Of a stretch of DNA of 63,130 nucleotides, positions 18,137 through 30,525 are shown one piece after another. The translations under genes were made by a program, and so were the position numbers. Within the stretch, counting starts at the first letter, position 1, and the number at the start of each line of letters is the position of its first letter. The notes under the pieces are model-generated. The model worked only from the letters and a program-made list of their open reading frames with translations, was not told the origin of the DNA and did no database searches. Source of the stretch: Betaproteobacteria bacterium (lineage in GTDB: Bacteria > Pseudomonadota > Gammaproteobacteria > Burkholderiales > Burkholderiaceae_A); contig VGHK01000009.1 in assembly GCA_016868305.1 (NCBI GenBank), forward strand, positions 1 through 63,130. The letters run 5' to 3'.

Positions 18137-18164
18137 TAACCTTTCTTTCTTAAGACTGCAAGTC

Positions 18165-19253
18165 ATGTCCCTTCCTGCCATATCGCCTCCCCCAGACATT
18201 CCTGCCACCTCTGCCACCTCTGCCACCCCGGCCACCGAGCCATCCGCCTTGCCCCCCGCCGTCCACGCGCCGGCGCCTTTTTTTGGGCAGCTGCCCATAT
18301 CGGCCTTCACCGTAGTCATGGGGCTTTCGGGGCTGGCCCTGGTCTGGGCCAAGGTGGCCCAGATTGGATGGCTTGCTGGGATTGCTGGTCAGGTCGCTTT
18401 CGGCCTAGGGCTGTTTAGCGGGCTACTGTTTCTGGTGCTGCTGGTTTTTTATCTGCGCAAGTGGATCTGGCAGCCCGCATTGGTCCGGCAGGAATGGGCC
18501 CATCCGGTGGGCTCTGCGTTTTTTGCGGCAGTGCCAGTCTGTTTTGCGCTTCTGGCCGCGGTGGCTCTAGGCATCTTTGGGCCGGTAGCGCTGCCTTTAT
18601 GGCTGGTGGGCGCGGTTTTACAGGTCTTGGTGATTCTTTTTATTCTCAATGCCTGGATTCACCGACAGGCCCTAAACCCTGCCCATGCCAACCCAGTCTG
18701 GTTTATTCCTGCGGTGGCGACCAACATGTTGGTACCACTGGCCGGAGTGCGACTGGGGTTTTTAGAGGTCTCGTGGTGGTTTTTTGCGGTGGGCATTCTG
18801 TTCTGGGGAATCCTGCTCACTATGGTCTTGGCCAGGATGTTTTTTGTTCAGCCCCCGCTGCCTGATCGGCTGGTGCCTGCCATTTGTATCTTTCTGGCCC
18901 CCCCGGCTCTGGGCTTTCTCTCCTGGGTCTTGCTCACAGGGCAGTATTCCGATGGCCCGGGTCTGGATGCGCTCAGCCACCTATTTTTTGGGCTCTCGAT
19001 CTTTTTTGCCTTGTTTTTGATAACCCAGATGCACTGGTTTTCTCGGCTGCCGTTTTATATCTCTTGGTGGGCGTTTTCGTTTCCTGTGGCGGCCTTTACC
19101 AGCGCCTGTCTGGTCTATCAGAGTTTTGTACCGCTCTGGCCGCTGCGACTGCTTGCGGTGGGTATGGTGGGAATAGCCAGTCTGTTAATTGGCTGGCTTT
19201 TTCTGCGCACGCTACTGGCTATCTGGCGCCGCGAGCCACAGTTCGTCGAGTAG
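18165..19253 (+). CDS. TDT/SLAC1-family anion channel or exporter
   Basis: The 362-residue protein is very hydrophobic with about ten predicted membrane helices, and segments such as FTVVMGLSGLALVWAKVAQ and NPVWFIPAVATNMLVPLAGV are characteristic of the TehA/SLAC1 (tellurite-resistance/dicarboxylate transporter) family. Members move anions such as nitrate, chloride or C4-dicarboxylates, or export sulfite; the substrate here is unknown. The ATG at 18165 was chosen because the longer frame starts inside lexA. The first 45 residues are an Ala/Thr/Pro-rich cytoplasmic tail. Its coding sequence overlaps the convergent thioesterase gene by 42 bases. Confidence 0.88.
   Translation: MSLPAISPPPDIPATSATSATPATEPSALPPAVHAPAPFFGQLPISAFTVVMGLSGLALVWAKVAQIGWLAGIAGQVAFGLGLFSGLLFLVLLVFYLRKWIWQPALVRQEWAHPVGSAFFAAVPVCFALLAAVALGIFGPVALPLWLVGAVLQVLVILFILNAWIHRQALNPAHANPVWFIPAVATNMLVPLAGVRLGFLEVSWWFFAVGILFWGILLTMVLARMFFVQPPLPDRLVPAICIFLAPPALGFLSWVLLTGQYSDGPGLDALSHLFFGLSIFFALFLITQMHWFSRLPFYISWWAFSFPVAAFTSACLVYQSFVPLWPLRLLAVGMVGIASLLIGWLFLRTLLAIWRREPQFVE
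18201..18236. repeat. 9-bp tandem repeat in the transporter N-terminus (4 units)
   Basis: Four 9-base units (CCTGCCACC, TCTGCCACC twice, CCGGCCACC) encode an Ala-Thr-Ser/Pro repeat near residues 13-24 of the TDT-family protein. It faces a second 9-base repeat array in lexA about 320 bases away across the LexA operator. Confidence 0.75.
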
Positions 19254-19673
19254 GGTCTGCTGGGTTTTTTCGGGAATGGGTATGGGCCGCTGGCTCTGCT
19301 TCTCAACATAGACATGCACAAAATAGCCGGCGGCAGAAACCGTCTGCTCGTCGTTACGAAAGATGCCTATCTCGTAGCGCACGCTGCTCTTGCCAAGCTT
19401 AGCTACCCGTAACCCCGCATGCACAATATCGGGAAAGGCGAGCGACGAAAAGTAACTGCAGCTGGTCTCGACCACCAGTCCCACTTCATTACTCTCACCG
19501 ATACGCAGCAGGTCTTTTTCTACCAGGTATTGGTTGACCACCGTGTCGAAGTAGCTGTAGTAGTGCACATTGTTGACGTGGCCATAGACATCGTTGTCCA
19601 TCCACCGGGTGGTGATGGTACGAAAGTGTCTAAAGTCGTTGCGGGTAAGGCCCTTCAGGCCTGCAGCAGACAT
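19212..19673 (-). CDS. Acyl-CoA thioesterase, 4HBT/YbgC-like
   Basis: The 153-residue hotdog protein shows the 4HBT pattern [28 protein letters not shown], with the catalytic Asp in the D-x-Y-G-H motif, and continues with [20 protein letters not shown]. It hydrolyses a cytoplasmic acyl-CoA. It starts 4 bases after the ETF-QO stop, so the pair is co-transcribed, which suggests a role in fatty or branched-chain acyl-CoA turnover. Its 3' end overlaps the convergent TDT transporter gene. Confidence 0.9.
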   Translation of the reverse strand: MSAAGLKGLTRNDFRHFRTITTRWMDNDVYGHVNNVHYYSYFDTVVNQYLVEKDLLRIGESNEVGLVVETSCSYFSSLAFPDIVHAGLRVAKLGKSSVRYEIGIFRNDEQTVSAAGYFVHVYVEKQSQRPIPIPEKTQQTLLDELWLAAPDSQ

Positions 19674-19677
19674 GGCC

Positions 19678-21342
19678 TTACATGCCCGCGTAGGTGGGGC
19701 CCCCGCCGCCCTCGGGGGTCACCCAGACAATGTTCTGGCGCGGGTCTTTAATGTCGCAGGTCTTACAGTGCACACAGTTCTGGGCATTAATGCGCAGCGC
19801 GGCGCCTTCTGTGGCCTGGCTTACCGGGTTGCCGGCCGAGTCTAGGTATTCGTAAACGCCTGCAGGGCAGTACCGGGCCTCAGGGCCAGCGTAGTCGGCG
19901 AGATTAACCGCCACAGGCACCGCCGCGTCTTTGAGGGTGAGGTGCGCAGGCTGGTTTTCTTCGTGGTTGGTGCCCGATAAAAACACCGAAGAAAGCCGGT
20001 CAAAGCTCACCTGGCCATCGGGCTTGGGATAGGCAATGGGGGTGTGCTGACTAGCAGGCTCGGTGTAGGCATGGTCGGGCTTACGGGTATGCAGCGTAAA
20101 GGGCGCCTTTCCGCCAAAGAGCTTCTGGTCGATGCCCACCAGCACGGAGCCCATCCAGAGGCCCTTGCCCATGGCGGGCTTGAAGTTGCGTGCCTTGTAG
20201 AGCTCGTCATGCAGCCAGCTCTTTCGAAAGGCCTCGGGATAGCTTTTTAATAGGCCGTCGCCAGCGTCTTGGGCCTGCGCCTCAAAATAGGCCTCGGCTG
20301 CCAGCATGCCCGACTTGATCGCGGCGTGGCTGCCCTTAATACGAGAGGCATTGAGAAATCCCGCCTCGCAGCCAATCAGTGCGCCGCCCGGAAAGATAAG
20401 CCGTGGCAGGCTGTTCAGGCCCCCAGCCGCAATAGCCCTGGCACCATAGCCAATACGTTTACCGCCCTCAAAAACCGGGCGAATCGCCGGGTGTGTCTTA
20501 TAGCGCTGAAACTCTTCAAAGGGCGAGAGCCAGGGGTTTTTGTAATTGAGGCCCACCACAAAGCCCACTGCCACCAGATTGTTCTGCAGGTGGTACAGAA
20601 AAGAGCCGCCATAGGTGTTGCTTGACAGGGGCCATCCGGCGGTATGCACCACCCGGCCAGGGCGGGACTGCTCGGGGGCCACCTGCCAGAGTTCCTTCAA
20701 GCCAATGCCATAGCTCTGGGGGTCGGCATCGGTATCGAGCCCAAAGCGGGCAATCAGTTGCCGCCCGAGGTGGCCGCGCGCGCCTTCGGCAAAAAACGTG
20801 ATTGGCGCGCGCAGTTCCATTCCCTCTTGAAACTGATCGGTAGGCTGGCCGTCCTTGCCCACGCCCAAATTGCCCGTGGCCACGCCCACCACGCGGCCAT
20901 GGTCGTCGTAGAGCACCTCGGCGGCGGCAAACCCGGGGTAGATCTCTACTCCGAGCGCCTCGGCCTGTGCGCCGAGCCATTTAACGACATCCGACAGGCT
21001 CACGACATAGTTACCATGGTTCTTAAAGCAGTCGGGCAGAAGCCACTGTGGGGTTGCCCATGACCCCGATTCGGTAAGAAAGAGGAACTGGTCTTCGGTA
21101 ACCGGGGTGTTCAGCGGGGCGCCAAGGCTCTTCCAGTCAGGGATGAGCTCGGTGATGGCCCGAGGGTCCATGACCGCCCCCGAAAGAATATGGCCCCCGA
21201 CCTCTGCGGCTTTTTCAAGCACACAGACGGAGACCTCTTGGCCTGCGGTCTGGGCCAGCTGTTTGAGTCGAATGGCCGCGGCCAGACCTGCAGGCCCGCC
21301 GCCGACCACCACCAGGTCAAAGGTCATTGATTCTCTTGCCAT
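19678..21342 (-). CDS. Electron transfer flavoprotein-ubiquinone oxidoreductase
   Basis: The 554-residue protein carries an N-terminal FAD motif (DLVVVGGGPAGLAAAIRLKQL), the family segment GGHILSGAVMDPRAITELIP, and near the C-terminus a 4Fe-4S ligand set (YCPAGVYEY, then NCVHCKTCDIKDP). ETF-QO takes electrons from ETF, reduced by acyl-CoA dehydrogenases, and passes them to ubiquinone at the inner membrane. No ETF alpha/beta gene is in the window. It diverges from scoA across a 139-base gap and precedes a thioesterase. Confidence 0.96.
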   Translation of the reverse strand: MARESMTFDLVVVGGGPAGLAAAIRLKQLAQTAGQEVSVCVLEKAAEVGGHILSGAVMDPRAITELIPDWKSLGAPLNTPVTEDQFLFLTESGSWATPQWLLPDCFKNHGNYVVSLSDVVKWLGAQAEALGVEIYPGFAAAEVLYDDHGRVVGVATGNLGVGKDGQPTDQFQEGMELRAPITFFAEGARGHLGRQLIARFGLDTDADPQSYGIGLKELWQVAPEQSRPGRVVHTAGWPLSSNTYGGSFLYHLQNNLVAVGFVVGLNYKNPWLSPFEEFQRYKTHPAIRPVFEGGKRIGYGARAIAAGGLNSLPRLIFPGGALIGCEAGFLNASRIKGSHAAIKSGMLAAEAYFEAQAQDAGDGLLKSYPEAFRKSWLHDELYKARNFKPAMGKGLWMGSVLVGIDQKLFGGKAPFTLHTRKPDHAYTEPASQHTPIAYPKPDGQVSFDRLSSVFLSGTNHEENQPAHLTLKDAAVPVAVNLADYAGPEARYCPAGVYEYLDSAGNPVSQATEGAALRINAQNCVHCKTCDIKDPRQNIVWVTPEGGGGPTYAGM

Positions 21343-21481
21343 AGTCTTGTGGTCCTTTTGAATCCTCTACACTACGCCTGAGGCAAATTCTATCGGCAGC
21401 CTGCAGACTGGTGAAAAATAATTTCCGGTGTCTGGCGTCAGGCGGCCTGTTTCTGGTCTGGTGAATCACCTGGAGCGTGAC

Positions 21482-22183
21482 ATGAACAAACTCTATCCCA
21501 ATGCGCGGGCGGCCCTTGAAGATGTGCTGAAAGACGGAATGACCCTGGCCGTAGGGGGCTTTGGGCTGTGTGGCATTCCGGAGGCATTAATCCAGGCGGT
21601 GCGCGACCTGGGCAATAAAAACCTGACGGCAATCAGCAACAATGCCGGAGTTGACGGCAAGGGCCTGGGCATCCTTTTGGAGTCGCGACAGGTGCGCAAA
21701 ATGGTGTCTTCTTATGTGGGGGAGAATAAGGAGTTTGAACGCCAGTACCTGGCCGGAGAACTCGAGCTCGAGTTCACGCCGCAGGGAACGCTGGCCGAAA
21801 AGCTGCGAGCCGGTGGTGCGGGCATTCCTGCCTTCTTTACCAAAACCGGTGTGGGCACCGTGGTCTCTGAAGGTAAAGAGATTCGCGAGTTCGATGGCCA
21901 CAAGTACGTAATGGAGCGCAGCCTGTTTGCCGATATCTCTCTGGTAAAGGCATGGAAGGCCGACCGCTCGGGCAACCTGATCTATCGCTACACTGCGCGC
22001 AACTTTAACCCCAATGTTGCGATGGCCAGCCACATGACCATTGCCGAGGTGGAAGAGGTGGTTGAGAACGGGGCTCTACACCCCGACCATATTCATACCC
22101 CCGGAATCTTTGTCAAGCGCATTGTGATTAATCCCACCCCGGAGAAGACCATCGAGAAGGTCACCATACGCAGCGCCTCGTAA
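21482..22183 (+). CDS. scoA: 3-oxoacid CoA-transferase subunit A
   Basis: The 233-residue alpha subunit shows KDGMTLAVGGFGLCGIPEALI, the CoA-transferase family I signature, and ends MASHMTIAEVEEVVENGALHPDHIHTPGIFVKRI. With subunit B it moves CoA from succinyl-CoA to acetoacetate, or a related acid pair. The ATG at 21482 after a GGAGCG-like site is preferred over an in-frame start 18 codons upstream. scoB follows after 41 bases. Confidence 0.95.
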   Translation: MNKLYPNARAALEDVLKDGMTLAVGGFGLCGIPEALIQAVRDLGNKNLTAISNNAGVDGKGLGILLESRQVRKMVSSYVGENKEFERQYLAGELELEFTPQGTLAEKLRAGGAGIPAFFTKTGVGTVVSEGKEIREFDGHKYVMERSLFADISLVKAWKADRSGNLIYRYTARNFNPNVAMASHMTIAEVEEVVENGALHPDHIHTPGIFVKRIVINPTPEKTIEKVTIRSAS

Positions 22184-22224
22184 GACGCCAGACCTACTGA
22201 CCGAATTGTTTTGGAGAAAAGATC

Positions 22225-22869
22225 ATGAACCACTGGACCCGTGAACAGATGGCTGCCCGTGCAGCCCAAGAACTGCGCGATGGCTTTTATGTGAACCTGG
22301 GAATTGGTATTCCTGGGCATGTAGCCAATTACGTGCCTGAGGGCATGGAGGTCTGGCTGCAGTCAGAAAACGGCCTGCTGGGTATTGGGCCGTATCCCTT
22401 GGAGTCTGAGGTCGATGCCGACATTATCAATGCGGGAAAGCAGACAGTAACCACCCTGCCCGGCTCGGCAATCTTCCCCAGCGCAGACTCGTTTGCCATG
22501 ATCCGGGGTGGCCATATCGATCTTGCCATTTTGGGTGCCATGCAGGTCTCCGAAAAGGGCGACCTTGCCAACTGGATGATTCCTGGCAAGATGGTCAAGG
22601 GCATGGGGGGTGCCATGGATCTGGTGGCCGGTGTCTCGCGGGTGATTGTGATCATGGAACATACCGCCAAGAAGGCCGACGGGTCTATGGACTTCAAGCT
22701 CTTAAATGAGTGCACCCTGCCGCTCACCGGTGTGGGCGTTGTTGATATGGTGATCACCAATCTGGGAGTCTTTGAAATTAAACGCCAGGGGCTTACCGTG
22801 CTTGAGATGGCCCCTGGGGTTACCATCCAAGAGATTCGGGAGCACACTGCCTGTCCAGTGCACATATAA
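22225..22869 (+). CDS. scoB: 3-oxoacid CoA-transferase subunit B
   Basis: The 214-residue beta subunit has [18 protein letters not shown] and the active-site glutamate segment [14 protein letters not shown] (Glu in SENG), then [25 protein letters not shown]. It forms the catalytic partner of ScoA. A clear ribosome-binding site (TTGGAGAAAAG) precedes the ATG. Its stop lies 9 bases before pyrG, so the ketone-body enzyme genes may be co-transcribed with housekeeping genes. Confidence 0.95.
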   Translation: MNHWTREQMAARAAQELRDGFYVNLGIGIPGHVANYVPEGMEVWLQSENGLLGIGPYPLESEVDADIINAGKQTVTTLPGSAIFPSADSFAMIRGGHIDLAILGAMQVSEKGDLANWMIPGKMVKGMGGAMDLVAGVSRVIVIMEHTAKKADGSMDFKLLNECTLPLTGVGVVDMVITNLGVFEIKRQGLTVLEMAPGVTIQEIREHTACPVHI

Positions 22870-26706
<3,837 letters not shown>

Positions 26707-26714
26707 TCCGCATT

Positions 26715-26984
26715 GTGAAGCTTCCTTCTCTGCGTCTCTTACTTGTGGCCAGTCTGGTGGTGATTCAGTTTCCGCTCTGGTTTAGCTCTGGCGGATGGCT
26801 TGAGGTCTGGAAAAAAGAGACCCAGGTGGCCTCGCTTACCAGCCAGGTGGAAGACAAGGAACTGATGATCGCAGAGCTTGAGGCCGAACTGCGCGACCTG
26901 CGGTCGGGGCATCTCGCGGCCGAAGAACGGGCACGGTTTGAGCTGGGGCTTCTCAAGCCCGGCGAGCGGTTTCTGCAGTACTAG
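26715..26984 (+). CDS. ftsB: Cell division protein FtsB (septum formation initiator)
   Basis: The 89-residue bitopic protein has one N-terminal membrane helix (about 5-23, LRLLLVASLVVIQFPLWF) followed by a coiled coil (about 32-65) and the conserved EERARFELGLLKPGE tail. FtsB joins FtsQ and FtsL in the divisome. The start is a GTG at 26715. Its TAG stop shares the CTAG at 26981-26984 with the stop codon of the convergent carbonic anhydrase-like gene. Confidence 0.93.
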   Translation: MKLPSLRLLLVASLVVIQFPLWFSSGGWLEVWKKETQVASLTSQVEDKELMIAELEAELRDLRSGHLAAEERARFELGLLKPGERFLQY

Positions 26985-27508
26985 CGCCCAAGTTCTTGAA
27001 GCGTCTCGCGAAACCTTATGGCGCGCGCACTATAGTTTGCCGCCCCCTCAATAAGCTTGGCTATCTCCTCGGCCCGCACCGGTCTCATGATTTTGCCCGG
27101 GCTTCCCATCACCAGGCTGCCGTCGGGAACCACCATGTTGCTGGTTACCAGGGCACCCGCACCAATGATGCAGTGTCTTCCAATCTGCGCGCCGTTCAGA
27201 ACAATCGCCTGCATTCCGATCAGCGACTCGTCTGCGATGATGCATCCGTGCAGCATCGCCTGATGTCCCACGGTTACCTGTCGTCCAATGGTCAGCGGAC
27301 AGCCCGGGTCGGTATGCAACACGGCAGACTCCTGCACATTGCTGCCTTCTCCGATTTCTATGGGCTCGTTGTCGCCACGCAGGCTGGCGTTAAACCAGAT
27401 ACTGCTTGCCGGCTTGAGAATCACATGCCCAATCACCTGCGCCCCTGGAGCAATATAGGCAGTCGGGTCGATCTGGGGAATTCGGGTACCGAGTTGGTAG
27501 ACTGGCAT
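26981..27508 (-). CDS. Gamma-carbonic anhydrase-family protein (YrdA-like)
   Basis: The 175-residue left-handed beta-helix protein shows hexapeptide repeats and the three-His metal motif in HTDPGCPLTIGRQVTVGHQAMLHGC. YrdA/PaaY-type members are trimeric metal hydrolases, often with thioesterase or weak anhydrase activity; which applies here is open. The ATG at 27508 (MPVYQLG) is the usual family start; an in-frame start 27 codons upstream is less likely. The gene diverges from the PHP nuclease gene over 42 bases. Confidence 0.9.
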   Translation of the reverse strand: MPVYQLGTRIPQIDPTAYIAPGAQVIGHVILKPASSIWFNASLRGDNEPIEIGEGSNVQESAVLHTDPGCPLTIGRQVTVGHQAMLHGCIIADESLIGMQAIVLNGAQIGRHCIIGAGALVTSNMVVPDGSLVMGSPGKIMRPVRAEEIAKLIEGAANYSARAIRFRETLQELGR

Positions 27509-27550
27509 GTCTGCTGTCCCGTAAAAGAGCGCTGCGGCTAGAGAACCCCC

Positions 27551-28393
27551 ATGGTGCCACACGACCGTAACGTTGACCTGCATATGCACTCGAGCGCCTC
27601 CGACGGCGTGCTCTCGCCCCGTGACCTTGTCGCCCGCGCCGCGGCCAATGGCCTTGAGGTCATGGCCCTAACCGACCACGATACCCTTGACGGTCTTTCT
27701 GAGGCTGCTGAGGCCGCATCAGACCTGGGGATTCGGTTTGTGCCGGGTGTGGAGGTCTCGGTAACCTGGGCCGGTGAGACCCTGCATCTGCTGGGGCTCG
27801 GGGTAGATCCGCAGGCCCCTTTGCTGGCCGGTGCGCTGCGCGAAATGCAGCATAGCCGCGGCCAGCGGGCCCAGCAGATGGACGATGCCCTGGTTGCCGC
27901 GGGCCTGCCATCGGTCTTGTCGCAGGCCCTGGGCTATGCCGGAAACCCCCTGTTGGTCGGCCGCACCCATTTCGCCCGGGCCCTGGTGGCGCGCGGGGTC
28001 TGCGGCCATATTCAGGAGGTCTTCGATCGCTACCTGACCCCTGGAAAGCCTGGATACGTAGTGCACAACTGGGCGCGCCTGTCAGAGGCCATGGCCTGGA
28101 TCCAGGACGCAGGCGGAACCCCGGTCTTGGCTCATCCGGCCCGCTACCGGCTCTCCGAGACGGCCCGCTGGGCCTTGTTGCAGGAGTTTCGCACCCTGGG
28201 CGGGCAGGCCATTGAGGTGTCCACGGGCAGTCATTCCAGAGAAGACACGCGGCGGTACCAGCAGATTGCGCTGCAATGGGGAATGCGGGCCTCCCGGGGA
28301 AGCGACTTCCACAGCCCAACAGAGAGCCGCTGCGATGTCGGGCGCGCGCCGCCGCTTCCCGATGGCTGCGACCCTGTCTGGGCCTACTGGTAA
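27551..28393 (+). CDS. PHP-domain exoribonuclease, RNase AM (YciV)-like
   Basis: The 280-residue protein is a PHP phosphoesterase: VDLHMHSSASDGVLSP and MALTDHDTLDGL supply the first metal ligands, followed by RFVPGVEVSVTW and late GSDFHSPTE. E. coli RNase AM (YciV) is a 5'-3' exoribonuclease maturing rRNA 5' ends; some relatives hydrolyse 3',5'-nucleotide bisphosphates. It leads a plus-strand group with trpS, 12 bases downstream. Confidence 0.9.
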   Translation: MVPHDRNVDLHMHSSASDGVLSPRDLVARAAANGLEVMALTDHDTLDGLSEAAEAASDLGIRFVPGVEVSVTWAGETLHLLGLGVDPQAPLLAGALREMQHSRGQRAQQMDDALVAAGLPSVLSQALGYAGNPLLVGRTHFARALVARGVCGHIQEVFDRYLTPGKPGYVVHNWARLSEAMAWIQDAGGTPVLAHPARYRLSETARWALLQEFRTLGGQAIEVSTGSHSREDTRRYQQIALQWGMRASRGSDFHSPTESRCDVGRAPPLPDGCDPVWAYW

Positions 28394-28405
28394 AATTCTT
28401 TGTCT

Positions 28406-29605
28406 ATGTATCCACAGCGCGTTCTGTCTGGCATGCGGCCTACTGGTGCCCTGCACCTAGGGCATTACCACGGGGTCTTAAAGAACTGGGTTCGTCTGCA
28501 GTCCGAGTACGAATGCCTGTTTTTTGTTGCCGACTGGCATGCCCTGACTACCCACTACGACTCCCCGCAGTCGATTGGCGAGAACGTCTGGGAGATGGTG
28601 ATCGACTGGCTGGCCGCTGGAATCGACCCCTCGCAGGCCACGCTCTTTGTTCAGTCGCGGGTTCCCGAACATGCCGAGCTGCACCTGCTGCTTTCCATGT
28701 GCACCCCACTGGGCTGGCTGGAGCGCGTTCCCAGCTATAAAGACCAGCAGGAACGGCTTTCTGAAAAAGACCTGTCCACTTACGGATTTCTGGGCTATCC
28801 CCTGCTGCAGTCGGCCGACATTCTTATCTATCGCGCGGGGTTTGTGCCGGTAGGCGAAGACCAGGTGCCCCATGTCGAGCTCACCCGAGAGGTGGCACGG
28901 CGTTTTAATCATCTCTATGGCCGTGAGCCGGGGTTCGAAGAAAAGGCCCAGGAGGCGGCCAAAAAGCTCGGGGCCAAGCGCGCCCGTCTTATTCTGGAGT
29001 TGCGCACGCGCTACCAGGAACAGGGCGATGCCTCGGCCTTGGAGCAGGCGCAAGCCCTTTTGCAGGAGTCGCAGAACCTCACCCTCGATGACCGCGAGCG
29101 TCTGTTTGGCTACCTGGAAGGGGCCCGTAGGCTTATTCTGGTGGAGCCCCAGGCGCTGCTTACCGAGGCATCACGCATGCCCGGGCTTGATGGACAGAAG
29201 ATGAGTAAGAGCTATAACAACACCATCAGCCTGCGTGAGAATGCCGATTCGGTGGTGAAAAAAATTCGCACCATGCCCACCGACCCCGCCCGTGTGCGGC
29301 GCAACGACCCAGGCGACCCTGAAAACTGTCCGGTATGGTCGCTGCACCAGACCTATTCTTCCACCGAGCAGAAGCAGTGGGTGCAAGAAGGCTGTAAGTC
29401 TGCAGGTATTGGCTGTCTGGAGTGCAAGCAGCCCGTGATCGATGCCATTCTGGCTGAGCAAAAAGTGTTTATTGCGCGCGCCCGTCCGTATCATGAAGAC
29501 CCTGACCTGGTAAAAGGGCTGGTCGCCGATGGCTGTGAGAAGGCGCGTGAGCTGGCCCGGCAGACCATGCGTGATGTCCGCGAGGCCATGGGCCTGAACT
29601 TTTAG
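28406..29605 (+). CDS. trpS: Tryptophanyl-tRNA synthetase
   Basis: The 399-residue class I synthetase has the HIGH-like GALHLGHYHG near residue 15 and the KMSKS signature GQKMSKSYNNTISL near 264. It charges tRNA-Trp. The start ATG at 28406 (MYPQRVLSGMRPTG) matches the family; an in-frame TTG two codons upstream (28400) is possible, and no strong ribosome-binding site is seen. About 60 residues longer than E. coli TrpS, a length seen in other betaproteobacteria because of an insertion before the KMSKS loop. Confidence 0.96.
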   Translation: MYPQRVLSGMRPTGALHLGHYHGVLKNWVRLQSEYECLFFVADWHALTTHYDSPQSIGENVWEMVIDWLAAGIDPSQATLFVQSRVPEHAELHLLLSMCTPLGWLERVPSYKDQQERLSEKDLSTYGFLGYPLLQSADILIYRAGFVPVGEDQVPHVELTREVARRFNHLYGREPGFEEKAQEAAKKLGAKRARLILELRTRYQEQGDASALEQAQALLQESQNLTLDDRERLFGYLEGARRLILVEPQALLTEASRMPGLDGQKMSKSYNNTISLRENADSVVKKIRTMPTDPARVRRNDPGDPENCPVWSLHQTYSSTEQKQWVQEGCKSAGIGCLECKQPVIDAILAEQKVFIARARPYHEDPDLVKGLVADGCEKARELARQTMRDVREAMGLNF

Positions 29606-29637
29606 TCAACTGAAATGCAAACCATAGGTGGGCTGAT

Positions 29638-30525
29638 ATGTCTTTCTCTATAACCGGGAGTCTGGTGGCGCTGGTTACGCCAATGACCGAAACCGGTGAA
29701 CTGGATATGCCTGCCTTTGAGAGGCTCATCGACTGGCATGTCGCGCAGGGGTCCAATGCCCTGGTGGTGGTTGGCACCAGTGGCGAGTCGCCCACGGTGG
29801 ATGTTGAAGAGCATCTGCAGCTTATCGAGGCGGCCGTTGTCAAGGCCGATGGACGCATTCCGATTATCGCGGGAACAGGGGCGAATTCCACTGCAGAGGC
29901 GGTGGAGCTCACCCGTGAGGCCGAGCGGCTTGGGGCGCAGGCCAGCCTGCAGGTGGTGCCCTATTACAACAAGCCCACCCAAGAGGGCCTCTACCATCAC
30001 TTCAGGGCGATTGCCGAGTCCTGCGGACTGCCGATCATTCTCTACAACGTTCCGGGCCGTACAGTGGCAGACCTGCAGGAAGAGACCACGGTTCGGCTTG
30101 CGGAGATTTCGAATATCGTGGGCATTAAAGATGCCACGGGCAATATCGAGCGCGTCCAATGGCTGATCCGCGAGCTTCCCGACGACTTCTGTGTCTACAG
30201 CGGAGACGATGCCATCGCAGTGGCCCTGATGCTGCTTGGGGGCAAGGGCAATATTTCAGTTACCGCCAATGTCGTGCCCAAGACCATGGCCGAGCTCTGC
30301 AAGCTTGCCATCGAGGGGCGCGTGCCCGAGGCTGCGGCCTTGAATCGCTGGCTTTTGCCTCTGCATCGTCTTATGTTCTCCGAGCCGAACCCGGTTCCAG
30401 TGAAGTGGGCGCTCTGGCGTATGGGCCTGATTGGCCCAGGCATCCGCCTTCCCTTGGTGGGACTCTCAGAACCCAGACAAAAGGAGCTTGAATCGGTGTT
30501 GGTATCTCTAGGGGTCTGCTCATGA
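29638..30525 (+). CDS. dapA: 4-hydroxy-tetrahydrodipicolinate synthase
   Basis: The 295-residue TIM-barrel lyase shows GSLVALVTPM, VVVGTSGESPTVDVEEH, VVPYYNKPTQEGLYHHF and the Schiff-base lysine in VGIKDATGNIERV (near residue 163). It condenses pyruvate with aspartate semialdehyde in lysine and diaminopimelate synthesis. It overlaps the bamC start (ATGATG around 30522), and the dapA-bamC pairing is common in proteobacteria. Confidence 0.98.
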   Translation: MSFSITGSLVALVTPMTETGELDMPAFERLIDWHVAQGSNALVVVGTSGESPTVDVEEHLQLIEAAVVKADGRIPIIAGTGANSTAEAVELTREAERLGAQASLQVVPYYNKPTQEGLYHHFRAIAESCGLPIILYNVPGRTVADLQEETTVRLAEISNIVGIKDATGNIERVQWLIRELPDDFCVYSGDDAIAVALMLLGGKGNISVTANVVPKTMAELCKLAIEGRVPEAAALNRWLLPLHRLMFSEPNPVPVKWALWRMGLIGPGIRLPLVGLSEPRQKELESVLVSLGVCS

